35,841 nucleotides of DNA from positions 1 through 35,841 of the forward strand of contig JASLHF010000224.1 in NCBI GenBank assembly GCA_030152275.1. Reading direction: 5' to 3'. The notes beneath the pieces are model-generated. The model made no database searches. It had not been told where the DNA came from and worked only from the letters and a program-made list of their open reading frames with translations. This document shows positions 1 through 6,735 of the stretch, one piece after another; position 1 is the first letter of the stretch, and every line of letters begins with the position of its first letter. The position numbers and the translations under genes were made by a program. The stretch is from Acinetobacter sp. (GTDB lineage: Bacteria > Pseudomonadota > Gammaproteobacteria > Pseudomonadales > Moraxellaceae).

Positions 1-90
1 GGAGACATGGATGTCTCCCGTTAGCTAGAGGTTCAAGGAAGAACCTTCTAGCTAACAAAGGATTTTGGTTACTTTGATCCTTCAAAGTAA
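1..90 (-). repeat. Three-hairpin structured repeat, copy A
   Basis: Read on the minus strand, this copy folds into three hairpins in series. Hairpin I is at 90-69 (TTACTTTG, 6-nt loop, CAAAGTAA). Hairpin II is at 56-20 (about 15 bp with one bulged base, 6-nt loop). Hairpin III is at 18-1 (GGAGACA, TCCA loop, TGTCTCC). A second copy lies in the opposite orientation at 380-472 with the same spacing but different stem sequences. The window edge may cut the outer boundary. It could be a dispersed intergenic repeat or a small RNA gene. A relation to the phage C4 antisense RNA class is possible but is only a guess. Confidence 0.6.
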
Positions 91-156
91 CGTAAAGCCT
101 GCACGGTAAAATTTGTAGTCAAAGAGAAATTCTGAGGCAGTGCAGGTTATAGTGCA

Positions 157-257
157 TCAAACTTTTTGAATAAATAACTCACGGTCAAAACGATACTGCG
201 GAAAGAATACACCATCTACTGCACGTTCACCCGCACCGATTACCATGACAGGAAATA
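157..257 (-). pseudogene. 3'-terminal remnant of a nitroreductase gene
   Basis: Translated on the minus strand, this stretch reads as the last 32-33 residues of a nitroreductase (motifs VMVIGAGERA and FFPQYRFDRELF) and ends at a TGA at 159-157. It matches the 3' end of the intact gene at 514 with about ten mismatches over the first 95 bases, and most of those changes are synonymous. Upstream of about position 257 the similarity stops and no start codon or FMN-binding N-terminus is present. It is therefore a broken duplicate or the tail of a displaced paralogue, and no functional product is expected. Confidence 0.75.
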
Positions 258-379
258 GCTTTGTATTATATGGAGCCTGAATTTGAGTTTATTCAAATGG
301 TCAATGTTGAGTTTTAATGCTGCATGTCACTATCGCCATATACGGTAATTATATTCATTTATTGATGCGTAGATGATTT

Positions 380-472
380 TTACTTTTCAGGGGCGAAAAG
401 TAACAAAAGCCCTTTGTTAGACTGATGGGACGTCCTGTCCCACAGTCTAACGGGGCAACATCCTTGTCGCCC
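380..472 (+). repeat. Three-hairpin structured repeat, copy B
   Basis: Hairpin I is at 380-403 (TTACTTTTC, AGGGGC loop, GAAAAGTAA). A 12-nt linker follows at 404-415. Hairpin II is at 416-451 (GTTAGACTG, bulged A, TGGGAC, GTCCT loop, GTCCCA, CAGTCTAAC). Hairpin III is at 452-472 (GGGC/GCCC and ACA/TGT around a TCCT loop, with an internal A-C mismatch). Layout and linker length match copy A while most stem bases differ in compensating pairs. It reads rightward, convergent with the leftward nitroreductase gene. Confidence 0.6.
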
Positions 473-513
473 AACGTGTATCAAATGATGTTGATGGGTA
501 AATGATGTGGTCA

Positions 514-1275
514 TCAAACCTTTTGAATAAACAACTCACGGTCAAAACGATATTGCGGAAAGAACACGCCATCTGCTGCACGTTCACCAGCACCAATGAC
601 CATCACAGGATATTGCTGACTATTCAGCCCGAGGATTTTATTCACCATCGGCTCATCAAAACCTTCCATCATACAACTGTCAAAACCATATGCACGTAAA
701 GCCAAGACTAAGTTTTCACAGGCAAGTGCAGTGGTTTTGCTTGCCCATAATTTAGCATCTGCTTCATTAAAGGCAGTGACAGGTAATTGCTTATCTAATG
801 TACGTGCTACTTTGAAAGCAACTTTCTTAAAGTTACCTAATGAGTTTAAGTAACCAGTCTTATAATTATAAGGGATGAACTTGTAATATTTTAAAACTGC
901 GGCAGGGGCTTCAGGGAATGGAAACTCAGAAATATTACGTTTTGCCATTTCATCGACACGGTCAGTACGAGCTACGCAAACAATGAGTTCAGCAGCAGTT
1001 TTAGCCGCGAGTTGCCCCAAGCAAGCCTTTACCAATTGTTTTTTCTTCGCAGGATTTTGTACGACATAAAATGTCCAAGGCTGTAGGTTTGATGAGTTAG
1101 GTGCAAGTAAAGCCAAATCTAAACAATCATCTAAAATATCGCTTGGAATGGACTTATCTGTAAATTTACGAACAGAGCGGCGGCTTTGAATCACTTTCTT
1201 AAAGTTTTCAACATTAATACCTTCAGGCGCTGGTTCATAGTAGCGTTTCTTTTCTGCTTGATTTTCTGCTGACAT
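514..1275 (-). CDS. Nitroreductase family protein
   Basis: This is a 253-residue FMN-dependent nitroreductase-fold protein. Such flavoenzymes reduce nitroaromatics, quinones or related substrates with NAD(P)H, usually as cytosolic homodimers. The family marks are RRSVRKF near residues 32-38 (phosphate-binding arginines of the FMN site), APNSSNLQPW at 58-67, and a C-terminal VMVIGAGERA segment. It is longer than minimal nitroreductases because of about 22 extra N-terminal residues and an insert in the middle. The physiological substrate cannot be read from the sequence. It is separated by a terminator from the enoyl-CoA hydratase gene upstream, and a decayed copy of its own 3' end lies 250 bp downstream. 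Confidence 0.85.
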   Translation of the reverse strand: MSAENQAEKKRYYEPAPEGINVENFKKVIQSRRSVRKFTDKSIPSDILDDCLDLALLAPNSSNLQPWTFYVVQNPAKKKQLVKACLGQLAAKTAAELIVCVARTDRVDEMAKRNISEFPFPEAPAAVLKYYKFIPYNYKTGYLNSLGNFKKVAFKVARTLDKQLPVTAFNEADAKLWASKTTALACENLVLALRAYGFDSCMMEGFDEPMVNKILGLNSQQYPVMVIGAGERAADGVFFPQYRFDRELFIQKV

Positions 1276-1326
1276 GTGGATAATCGCTCCAGTTTTGAAT
1301 TAAAACTTAAATGGGGGCATGAAGAT

Positions 1327-1359
1327 AAAAAACCACCTGAATATCTATTCAGATGGTTT
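1327..1359 (-). terminator. Rho-independent terminator after the enoyl-CoA hydratase gene
   Basis: A 13-bp stem (1330-1342 with 1347-1359, one mismatch that is a G-T wobble on the minus strand) closes a 4-nt loop. On the minus strand it is followed by six T. It lies between the hydratase gene and the nitroreductase gene, so the two are probably separate transcripts. Confidence 0.75.
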
Positions 1360-1385
1360 TATTTTATTGCTAGAAAATATAAGGC

Positions 1386-2186
1386 TTAATTAAATTGTGC
1401 GAAATCAGGTTTACGCTTTTGCATAAAGGCTGCAACCGCTTCCATCATTTCAGGTGAGCCCACACGATCCATGAAAATTTTAGCTTCATGATCAATCCAT
1501 GCCACAATTTCATTCATATTATGCTTCATTAACGCTTTTGATTGCACTAATGATGCTAATGGTAAAGCAGATAACTGTGCAGCTTTTTTGGCAGCAGTTG
1601 TATAAACATCTTCCTCAATGCTATTCACTAAATTTGCAGACAGGGCTGTTGCGCTATCAAATTTTTGTGCAGTGAGAAGTAATTCAGCAGCTTTGTGATA
1701 GCCTGCTTGTTCAACCAAAAGTTTGCTTGATGCGCCTTCTGGAGATAAGCCCAAACTCACAAATGGAATTTGGAACAGTGCCGTATTGTCGCTATACACC
1801 AAGTCACAATGTAAAAGAATCGTTACGCCAATACCAATTGCAACACCGCGAACTGCCGCAATGAGAGGCTTAGAAAATTTAGCTGCAGATTTTAATAATA
1901 CAAATGGAGGGCCGTCTTCGGCACGGATTTGATCCTTCATTGCTGCAGATTTCATGAAATCCTGCATATCATTACCCGCACTGAAGTCTGCATCTGCGCC
2001 ACGTAAAATTACTGTACGCACAGAGGCATCTTGGTCGGCTTCATCTAAGGCTTTGGCGATCCACAAATACAGTTCGCTATACAGCGCATTTTTCGCTTGA
2101 GGGCGGTTAATGGCTAAGGTCAGTACACCATTGTCCAAATTCGCATTCAAATGTTCATGAGGTTGTTGAATACAGCTCAGTGTCAT
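1386..2186 (-). CDS. Enoyl-CoA hydratase/isomerase (crotonase) family protein
   Basis: This is a 266-residue crotonase-superfamily protein. Members bind acyl-CoA and stabilise an enolate in an oxyanion hole, carrying out hydration or double-bond isomerisation in fatty-acid or aromatic-acid degradation. The two oxyanion-hole segments are visible: FSAGND at 68-73 and RGVAIGIG at 113-120. SPEG at 148-151 supplies a candidate catalytic glutamate. The single-glutamate pattern with LSPEGASS resembles delta3,delta2-enoyl-CoA isomerase types more than classical hydratases, but this is inference. It appears to be a single-gene transcription unit, with a terminator downstream and a divergent adenylyltransferase gene upstream. 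Confidence 0.85.
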   Translation of the reverse strand: MTLSCIQQPHEHLNANLDNGVLTLAINRPQAKNALYSELYLWIAKALDEADQDASVRTVILRGADADFSAGNDMQDFMKSAAMKDQIRAEDGPPFVLLKSAAKFSKPLIAAVRGVAIGIGVTILLHCDLVYSDNTALFQIPFVSLGLSPEGASSKLLVEQAGYHKAAELLLTAQKFDSATALSANLVNSIEEDVYTTAAKKAAQLSALPLASLVQSKALMKHNMNEIVAWIDHEAKIFMDRVGSPEMMEAVAAFMQKRKPDFAQFN

Positions 2187-2292
2187 CGTACTATCCTTGC
2201 TTTCAATTTAATTCAAATTTTCTGGGCTCATTATGTCGCATTTTTAGGATGCTGGCGCAACTCATGAGTTCATAAAAACACGATGATTTGCT

Positions 2293-2862
2293 ATGAAATA
2301 TACATTTGATTATTTGGTTTTCATTGGCCGTTTCCAGCCTTTTCATGTTGCGCATATGCAAACTATCGAAATTGCGCTGCAGCAAAGTCATTATATTATT
2401 TTAGCCCTCGGTTCGGCGCAAAATGAACGCAATATCAAAAATCCGTTTACGGCAGATGAGCGTGAACAGATGATCCTGTCAAATTTTTCAGAGACAGATC
2501 AGCAGCGCATTAAATTTGTACAAGTCATTGACGTTTATAATGATGAAAAATGGCAAAAATTAGTTAAATCCTTAGTTGCAGGCATCACCGAACCGGAGGC
2601 TAAAATAGGCCTGATTGGGCATTTTAAAGATGATTCTTCTTACTATTTAAAATTTTTCCCAGAATGGGAAATGGTTGAACTGAACAGCCTGCAAGGCGCG
2701 ATGTCTGCTACACCAGTGCGCGAAGCTTATTACCGCGGCGAAATCCGCCAAGGCGCATTTCCGCAAGGTACAATCAATTTTTTACAAAAGTTTCAGAAAA
2801 CTGCTGTTTATCAACAATTGCAAGACAAATTTAACACGCATGATAAAAGCAATCTTTCCTAA
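2293..2862 (+). CDS. nadM: Nicotinamide-nucleotide adenylyltransferase, NadM type (NMNAT domain only)
   Basis: This 189-residue nucleotidyltransferase has the GRFQPFHVAH motif at residues 12-21 (GxFxPxHxxH family signature) and SATPVRE at 138-144, equivalent to the family's second nucleotide-binding signature. The NadM family makes NAD from NMN and ATP in the cytosol. The better known bacterial NadM proteins carry a C-terminal Nudix (ADP-ribose pyrophosphatase) domain. Here the protein stops after the transferase domain, so it is the short form. No strong ribosome-binding site precedes the ATG. The gene is transcribed divergently from the enoyl-CoA hydratase gene. nadB, the first enzyme of de novo NAD synthesis, lies 21 kb away in this window. 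Confidence 0.8.
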   Translation: MKYTFDYLVFIGRFQPFHVAHMQTIEIALQQSHYIILALGSAQNERNIKNPFTADEREQMILSNFSETDQQRIKFVQVIDVYNDEKWQKLVKSLVAGITEPEAKIGLIGHFKDDSSYYLKFFPEWEMVELNSLQGAMSATPVREAYYRGEIRQGAFPQGTINFLQKFQKTAVYQQLQDKFNTHDKSNLS

Positions 2863-3343
2863 TCTTCAGCTAAGCTGAGCGGAATCAGCATAGGCTGGAA
2901 TCTTTTAAATAGACTCATTTAAAGCGTATATAGCTGCTGAATTAGTTGTATACGCCAACCTGATATTGCCCTGATTTTTAATTCGGCGTTTTTGCATTTG
3001 TATTCTGTATTTAATTGAAGGCCGAAAAGTGCTTATGTTGCGGTTTCGCCATTGAAATGAATGCGTTCAAAGTCATGAAAGACAACCGCGAAGATAGAAC
3101 CGTCAAGGGTTCTTGTTAAGCATTAGTTAAATGTAAGGGACAACATGAGTGAAGAAATATTCTAGGTAAATGTGTATTTGCTATCGCCGGCTGATGAAGT
3201 TGAACAGCAGGGCTATGCTATGCTATGCTGCACTTTGATTTTATGTTTTTATCTGCCTTTTCAGCTTGATCTGCTGTACAGCCGTACACATGCTGAGGAA
3301 AAAAAGGCGCATAAAAAGCAAAATAGAAATGCTTGGACAGCCG
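2863..3343. other. Intergenic region with no convincing gene
   Basis: About 480 bases separate nadM and the YceI gene. Small inverted repeats occur at 2873-2888 (GCTGA/TCAGC) and 3097-3115 (GAACC/GGGTTC), neither with a convincing T-tract. A well-placed AAGGGA precedes an ATG at 3145 that opens only six codons before TAG at 3163-3165. A run of CTATG pentamers sits near 3212-3228. Confidence 0.5.
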
Positions 3344-3991
3344 ATGAAGATCAGCACAAGAATTGCGCTTAAACAGACTGCATTTTTCCGCAGAGTGTAT
3401 TTCGCGCGCGATAATCTAAACCTGTTAAACCGATATATTCGGTTGGTTGGGTGTGTGTGGATTTTTGCGCTGCTGAATAGCATGACGGCAGTTCAGGCTG
3501 AAAACTGGTCATTGACTGATCAAAGCCGGGTCAGTTTTGAACTTAAAACTGTTGGATTATCTGCTGTCAGAGGCACATTCAATCAAATTCAGTCGCGTTT
3601 AAGCTTTGATATGCAAATGCCGGAGCATGCAGTTACAGAATTGGTTTTTCCATCAAGCAGTTTATCCCTAAGTAATGAAGCGCTAAAGCCGATGATTATG
3701 GGGGAAGATTTTTTTGATGCGGCACAATATAAAACGGTCATTTTTAAAAGCACGGAATTTGTCGCCCTAAGTGCTAGCCATTACCGTGTACTGGGTGATT
3801 TGACCATGCGCGGCATTACCAAACCAGTCATTTTTGATGTATTGCTGACCCCGCATGCATCTAATCCCAAAATTATGAATATTCAGGCATCTACAGCAAT
3901 TAACCGCACAGATTTTGGTATGAAGCGGGCATACGGCGGGGTAGGTGAGAAAGTTAATATTCAGCTAAATGGACAATGGAAAATGAAATAG
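3344..3991 (+). CDS. YceI family periplasmic protein
   Basis: From the ATG at 3344 this is a 215-residue protein. It has a long positively charged N-region, a hydrophobic segment and a likely signal-peptidase site after MTAVQA, then a YceI lipocalin-like domain. Family features are the opening strand after the signal (WSLTDQSRVSFELK), VRGTF, the FFDAAQY segment, LTMRGITKPV, and NRTDFGMKRAYGGVGEKV near the end. YceI proteins are secreted beta-barrels that bind polyisoprenoid-type lipids; a physiological role is not established. The exact start is uncertain, because further in-frame ATGs lie at 3266, 3290 and 3329 and none has a clear ribosome-binding site. No operon partner such as cytochrome b561 is adjacent. 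Confidence 0.8.
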   Translation: MKISTRIALKQTAFFRRVYFARDNLNLLNRYIRLVGCVWIFALLNSMTAVQAENWSLTDQSRVSFELKTVGLSAVRGTFNQIQSRLSFDMQMPEHAVTELVFPSSSLSLSNEALKPMIMGEDFFDAAQYKTVIFKSTEFVALSASHYRVLGDLTMRGITKPVIFDVLLTPHASNPKIMNIQASTAINRTDFGMKRAYGGVGEKVNIQLNGQWKMK

Positions 3992-4217
3992 CCTAAGTTT
4001 TTAGAAATTTTAAAACGATATTGCTCAACTCAAAAACCATTGTTTAGCCATATTTTTTAGAATTTCAATGTTGGCATTCATTATTATGCCCAATACCTTG
4101 GACATCATATCTATCCTGCTTTAGCGGTCTACAATGATCAGAAGCTATTTATCTTTTAGCAGAATCATTTTTTCAGCCTTATGCAAACAGCGTAGATAGT
4201 GGTGTGGAAATCAAATT

Positions 4218-5123
4218 TTATTTACCAATCGGGTTTCCATTCATATGCATTTGAGCTTGCTGCACCAGTACTTCGCTGAATAATGTCATTACTGCAGACT
4301 GCTGTTTCCAGTGGTGCCAATAAAGCGGCAATTCTAAACGCAGTTGCGGCGCTGCTTCGATTAATGTTTGATTTCTTAAATACGCAACAGCCTGATAATC
4401 CGGCAGCCAGCCATATCCTAAACCCATCACAACGGCATCGACAAAAGCACAGGAGGAAGGCACAAAAAAGTGTGGATATTGTTCTGGGCTTAAGCCAAAT
4501 TCTTGTTGAATCTTCGCGGTATGCATTTGATCTTTTGCATTGAAAATAATGGCAGGGGCAGTTTGCAAAGATTTTCGGTTTACACCTGTTGCAAAATTTG
4601 CTTCAGCAAAATTTGGCGTGCAGACAAAACGGTACGTCATACAGCCCAAATACTCAGCTACACAGCCTTTCATGGCTTTAGACTGCTGTGCAACACAGGC
4701 ATTCACTAAGCCTGCTTCAAGTAAATGATGCGTTTGTGATTGATCATCGACCTGAAAATGCACCGTAGTTTTATATGCAGTTAATACAGGCTGCAAAGCT
4801 GGAAGCAGCCAAGTGGCAAGTGAGTCGGCATTCACTGCAATATTGACTTGGTAATAACCGCCGGAAGTTTGCCCTGTTAAGCTTTGAATAAAGTTGTTTT
4901 CAAGTCGCCGGCTGTGCTGTAAATAATGCAGTAAAGAAATTCCCGCAGCTGTTGCGCTGCAGGGGCGTTCGCGCACAATCAGCACACAGCCTAAATTTTT
5001 TTCCAAACTTTGGACACGTAGAGTGACTGCTGAAGCTGTAATATGAAGCTGTTCCGCTGCCAGCTCAAAACTCCCGGTTTCCGCAACAGCCAAAAAAGCA
5101 TCGCATTGTTTATGATTGAGCAT
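4218..5123 (-). CDS. argP: LysR-type regulator ArgP
   Basis: This 301-residue LysR-type regulator has an N-terminal winged helix-turn-helix (about residues 4-60; recognition region GSFELAAEQLHITASAVT) and a C-terminal effector-binding domain. ArgP (IciA) family proteins sense arginine or lysine and activate the arginine exporter gene argO. The assignment rests on the ArgP-like N-terminus and on the gene being divergent from an ArgO/LysE exporter across a 239-bp region, the arrangement expected for a regulator and its target. The operator should lie in that gap, which is AT-rich. Confidence 0.85.
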   Translation of the reverse strand: MLNHKQCDAFLAVAETGSFELAAEQLHITASAVTLRVQSLEKNLGCVLIVRERPCSATAAGISLLHYLQHSRRLENNFIQSLTGQTSGGYYQVNIAVNADSLATWLLPALQPVLTAYKTTVHFQVDDQSQTHHLLEAGLVNACVAQQSKAMKGCVAEYLGCMTYRFVCTPNFAEANFATGVNRKSLQTAPAIIFNAKDQMHTAKIQQEFGLSPEQYPHFFVPSSCAFVDAVVMGLGYGWLPDYQAVAYLRNQTLIEAAPQLRLELPLYWHHWKQQSAVMTLFSEVLVQQAQMHMNGNPIGK

Positions 5124-5362
5124 AATGGTTCAGTATGGTTATTTAGCTTAGGTTTTTAAACATATCAATGTCATGGCCGTTAATCAGGATGATAAATAGC
5201 AAAATGAGCTGAACGCAGAAGTCTTTATTCAAGCATTGAAGTGATTTGATTATAGAGCTTAAACTAAGAATAATTTAGTTTACTTGATATTTTCTAAATA
5301 ATATTCAACTTTAGCTCAAAACCAGCATAATTCGCAAAACTTATGAATATGTTGATTTTTCA

Positions 5363-6019
5363 ATGCTGAACAGCTATTTGCAAGGCCTTGCAGTTGGCCT
5401 GAGTTTAATTATTGCTATTGGCGTGCAAAATGCCTTTGTGCTTAAGCAAGGGCTTAAGAAACAATATGTATTTTGGGTGTGTTTGATTTGTGCTGTTTCG
5501 GATGCAGTTTTAATCGTAATGGGGGTGGCTGGTTTTTCTACAGTGCTGCAGCATTTCCCGCACATTATTCAATTTACACGCTGGGGCGGCGCCGCTTTTT
5601 TAATTTATTATGGCTGGCAACATGCCAAACATGCCAAACATGCCAAACATGCCAAACATGCCAAACATGCCAAACAGGCCATTCAGTCCAGCCAGACTCT
5701 GCAGGCGCAGATGGCTGAAGAACAAAATTTAGAGCAATGCCTCCTGCTTTGCCTTGGGCTAACATGGCTGAATCCTCATGTGTATTTAGATACTGTGATT
5801 TTACTTGGCTCGATCTCGACACAGTTCCCGCAGACGCGGCATTGGTTTGCGCTGGGAGCGATGAGCGCATCATGTCTGTTTTTCTTTATTTTAGGTTATG
5901 GCGCGCGAGTGCTGCGCCCCATATTTGTGAATCCCATATCTTGGAAAATATTGGATGGGCTAATTGCATTGACCATGTGGGGGATTGCGCTGTCTTTGGT
6001 ATTGAGTGGCGGTAATTAA
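5363..6019 (+). CDS. argO: LysE/ArgO family amino-acid exporter with a HAK repeat loop
   Basis: This 218-residue LysE-superfamily inner-membrane exporter has about six hydrophobic segments. The N-terminal SLIIAIGVQNAFVLKQGL is the hallmark of the arginine/lysine exporter branch, and GLTWLNPHVYLDT in the second half is also characteristic. It should export L-arginine or basic amino acids under control of the divergent argP. Residues 87-104 are six perfect HAK repeats, encoded by six identical 9-bp units, in the soluble loop between the first and second halves. This loop is variable in the family but the histidine/lysine repeat is unusual. A gain or loss of units would keep the frame. Confidence 0.88.
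   Translation: MLNSYLQGLAVGLSLIIAIGVQNAFVLKQGLKKQYVFWVCLICAVSDAVLIVMGVAGFSTVLQHFPHIIQFTRWGGAAFLIYYGWQHAKHAKHAKHAKHAKHAKQAIQSSQTLQAQMAEEQNLEQCLLLCLGLTWLNPHVYLDTVILLGSISTQFPQTRHWFALGAMSASCLFFFILGYGARVLRPIFVNPISWKILDGLIALTMWGIALSLVLSGGN
5621..5674 (+). repeat. Six tandem 9-bp CATGCCAAA units inside argO
   Basis: Six perfect consecutive copies of CATGCCAAA are followed by a degenerate partial unit (CAGGCC). The unit length is a multiple of three, so the array encodes (His-Ala-Lys)6 in frame and copy-number change by slippage would change loop length only. Unlike CRISPR, there are no spacers. Confidence 0.97.
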
Positions 6020-6260
6020 AAAAGGCGCAGGCTGATTTTCAAATCACTCTCAAGGGGTAATCTGAAATCAATATGCCGCTGGAAGATGTCTTTTAAGCCG
6101 CAATCACCGCCAAAATCGAGCACAGGCTTTGTTCACATAAAGCATTCGATGAAAGCGCTAAAATAAAGGTGGAGTTGAGGGCAAGGAGGTATCACTTGTT
6201 CTTTAGAATTGCTCTGCGCTTTATGGATTGAAAACATACATAAAACGCAGAGATGTCAAT

Positions 6261-6716
6261 TTAGGCTTGAAGTGCTTTTAAGTCCTCTAAAACCTGTTCT
6301 GCATGACCCGCAGCTTTCACTTTACGGTACTCCTTGATCAGTTTGCCGTTGTGAAAAATAAAAGTAGAGCGTTCAATGCCCATGACTTTTTTGCCGTACA
6401 TATTCTTTTCTTTAATCACATCAAAGTGATTGCACAGCACTTCTTCTTTATCGCTGATGAGATTAATCGTGAGATTTTGCTTTTCAGTAAAGTTTTGGTG
6501 TGCCTTCACCGAGTCGCGGGAGATTCCGATAATCGTAGTATTCAATGCGTCAAATTGATCTTTTAAGCAGGAAAAGCCTACAGCCTGAGTGGTACAGCCC
6601 GGTGTAGAATCTTTAGGATAAAAATAGACAATCAGCCATTCTGCCGGCAGTTCAGCAAGATTAATTTCGCCTGCAGTGGCAGGAAAGGTTTGATTGAGTA
6701 AGGTGATATTGGACAT
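6261..6716 (-). CDS. bcp: Thioredoxin-dependent peroxiredoxin, BCP/PrxQ type
   Basis: This 151-residue atypical peroxiredoxin reduces H2O2 and organic hydroperoxides using thioredoxin in the cytosol. The active-site block FYPKDSTPGC carries the Pro, Thr38 and peroxidatic Cys41 of the PxxxTxxC motif. IERSTFIF supplies the later conserved arginine. E. coli BCP and PrxQ have a resolving cysteine five residues after the peroxidatic one. Here that position is Val46, and the remaining cysteines are Cys50 and Cys95, so the resolving mechanism may differ. It starts 19 bp downstream of the stop of the PP-loop gene and may be cotranscribed with it. Confidence 0.9.
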   Translation of the reverse strand: MSNITLLNQTFPATAGEINLAELPAEWLIVYFYPKDSTPGCTTQAVGFSCLKDQFDALNTTIIGISRDSVKAHQNFTEKQNLTINLISDKEEVLCNHFDVIKEKNMYGKKVMGIERSTFIFHNGKLIKEYRKVKAAGHAEQVLEDLKALQA

Positions 6717-6735
6717 AAGGCTTCCTTTTCAATAT

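Noticed and set aside
3172..3372. Short open frame before the YceI gene
   Set aside because: It has no ribosome-binding site or family motif and overlaps the better-supported YceI start region.
4085..4165. Frame reading QYLGHHIYPALAVYND that looks gene-like between YceI and argP
   Set aside because: It is short, lacks a start and cannot be tied to a known family by eye; a remnant is possible but not supportable.
5621..5674. Possible CRISPR-like array
   Set aside because: The units are 9 bp, contiguous and without spacers, and lie in a coding gene; no cas genes are present.
5574..5873. Antisense and shifted reading frames across the argO repeat (WHV and CQT repeats)
   Set aside because: These are shadows: the 9-bp repeat is open in several frames, but only the argO frame has membrane segments, family motifs and a regulator partner.
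6212..6252. Long inverted repeat (CTCTGCG/CGCAGAG) near the bcp 3' end as a terminator
   Set aside because: The loop is long and neither side is followed by a T run, so I could not support a terminator.
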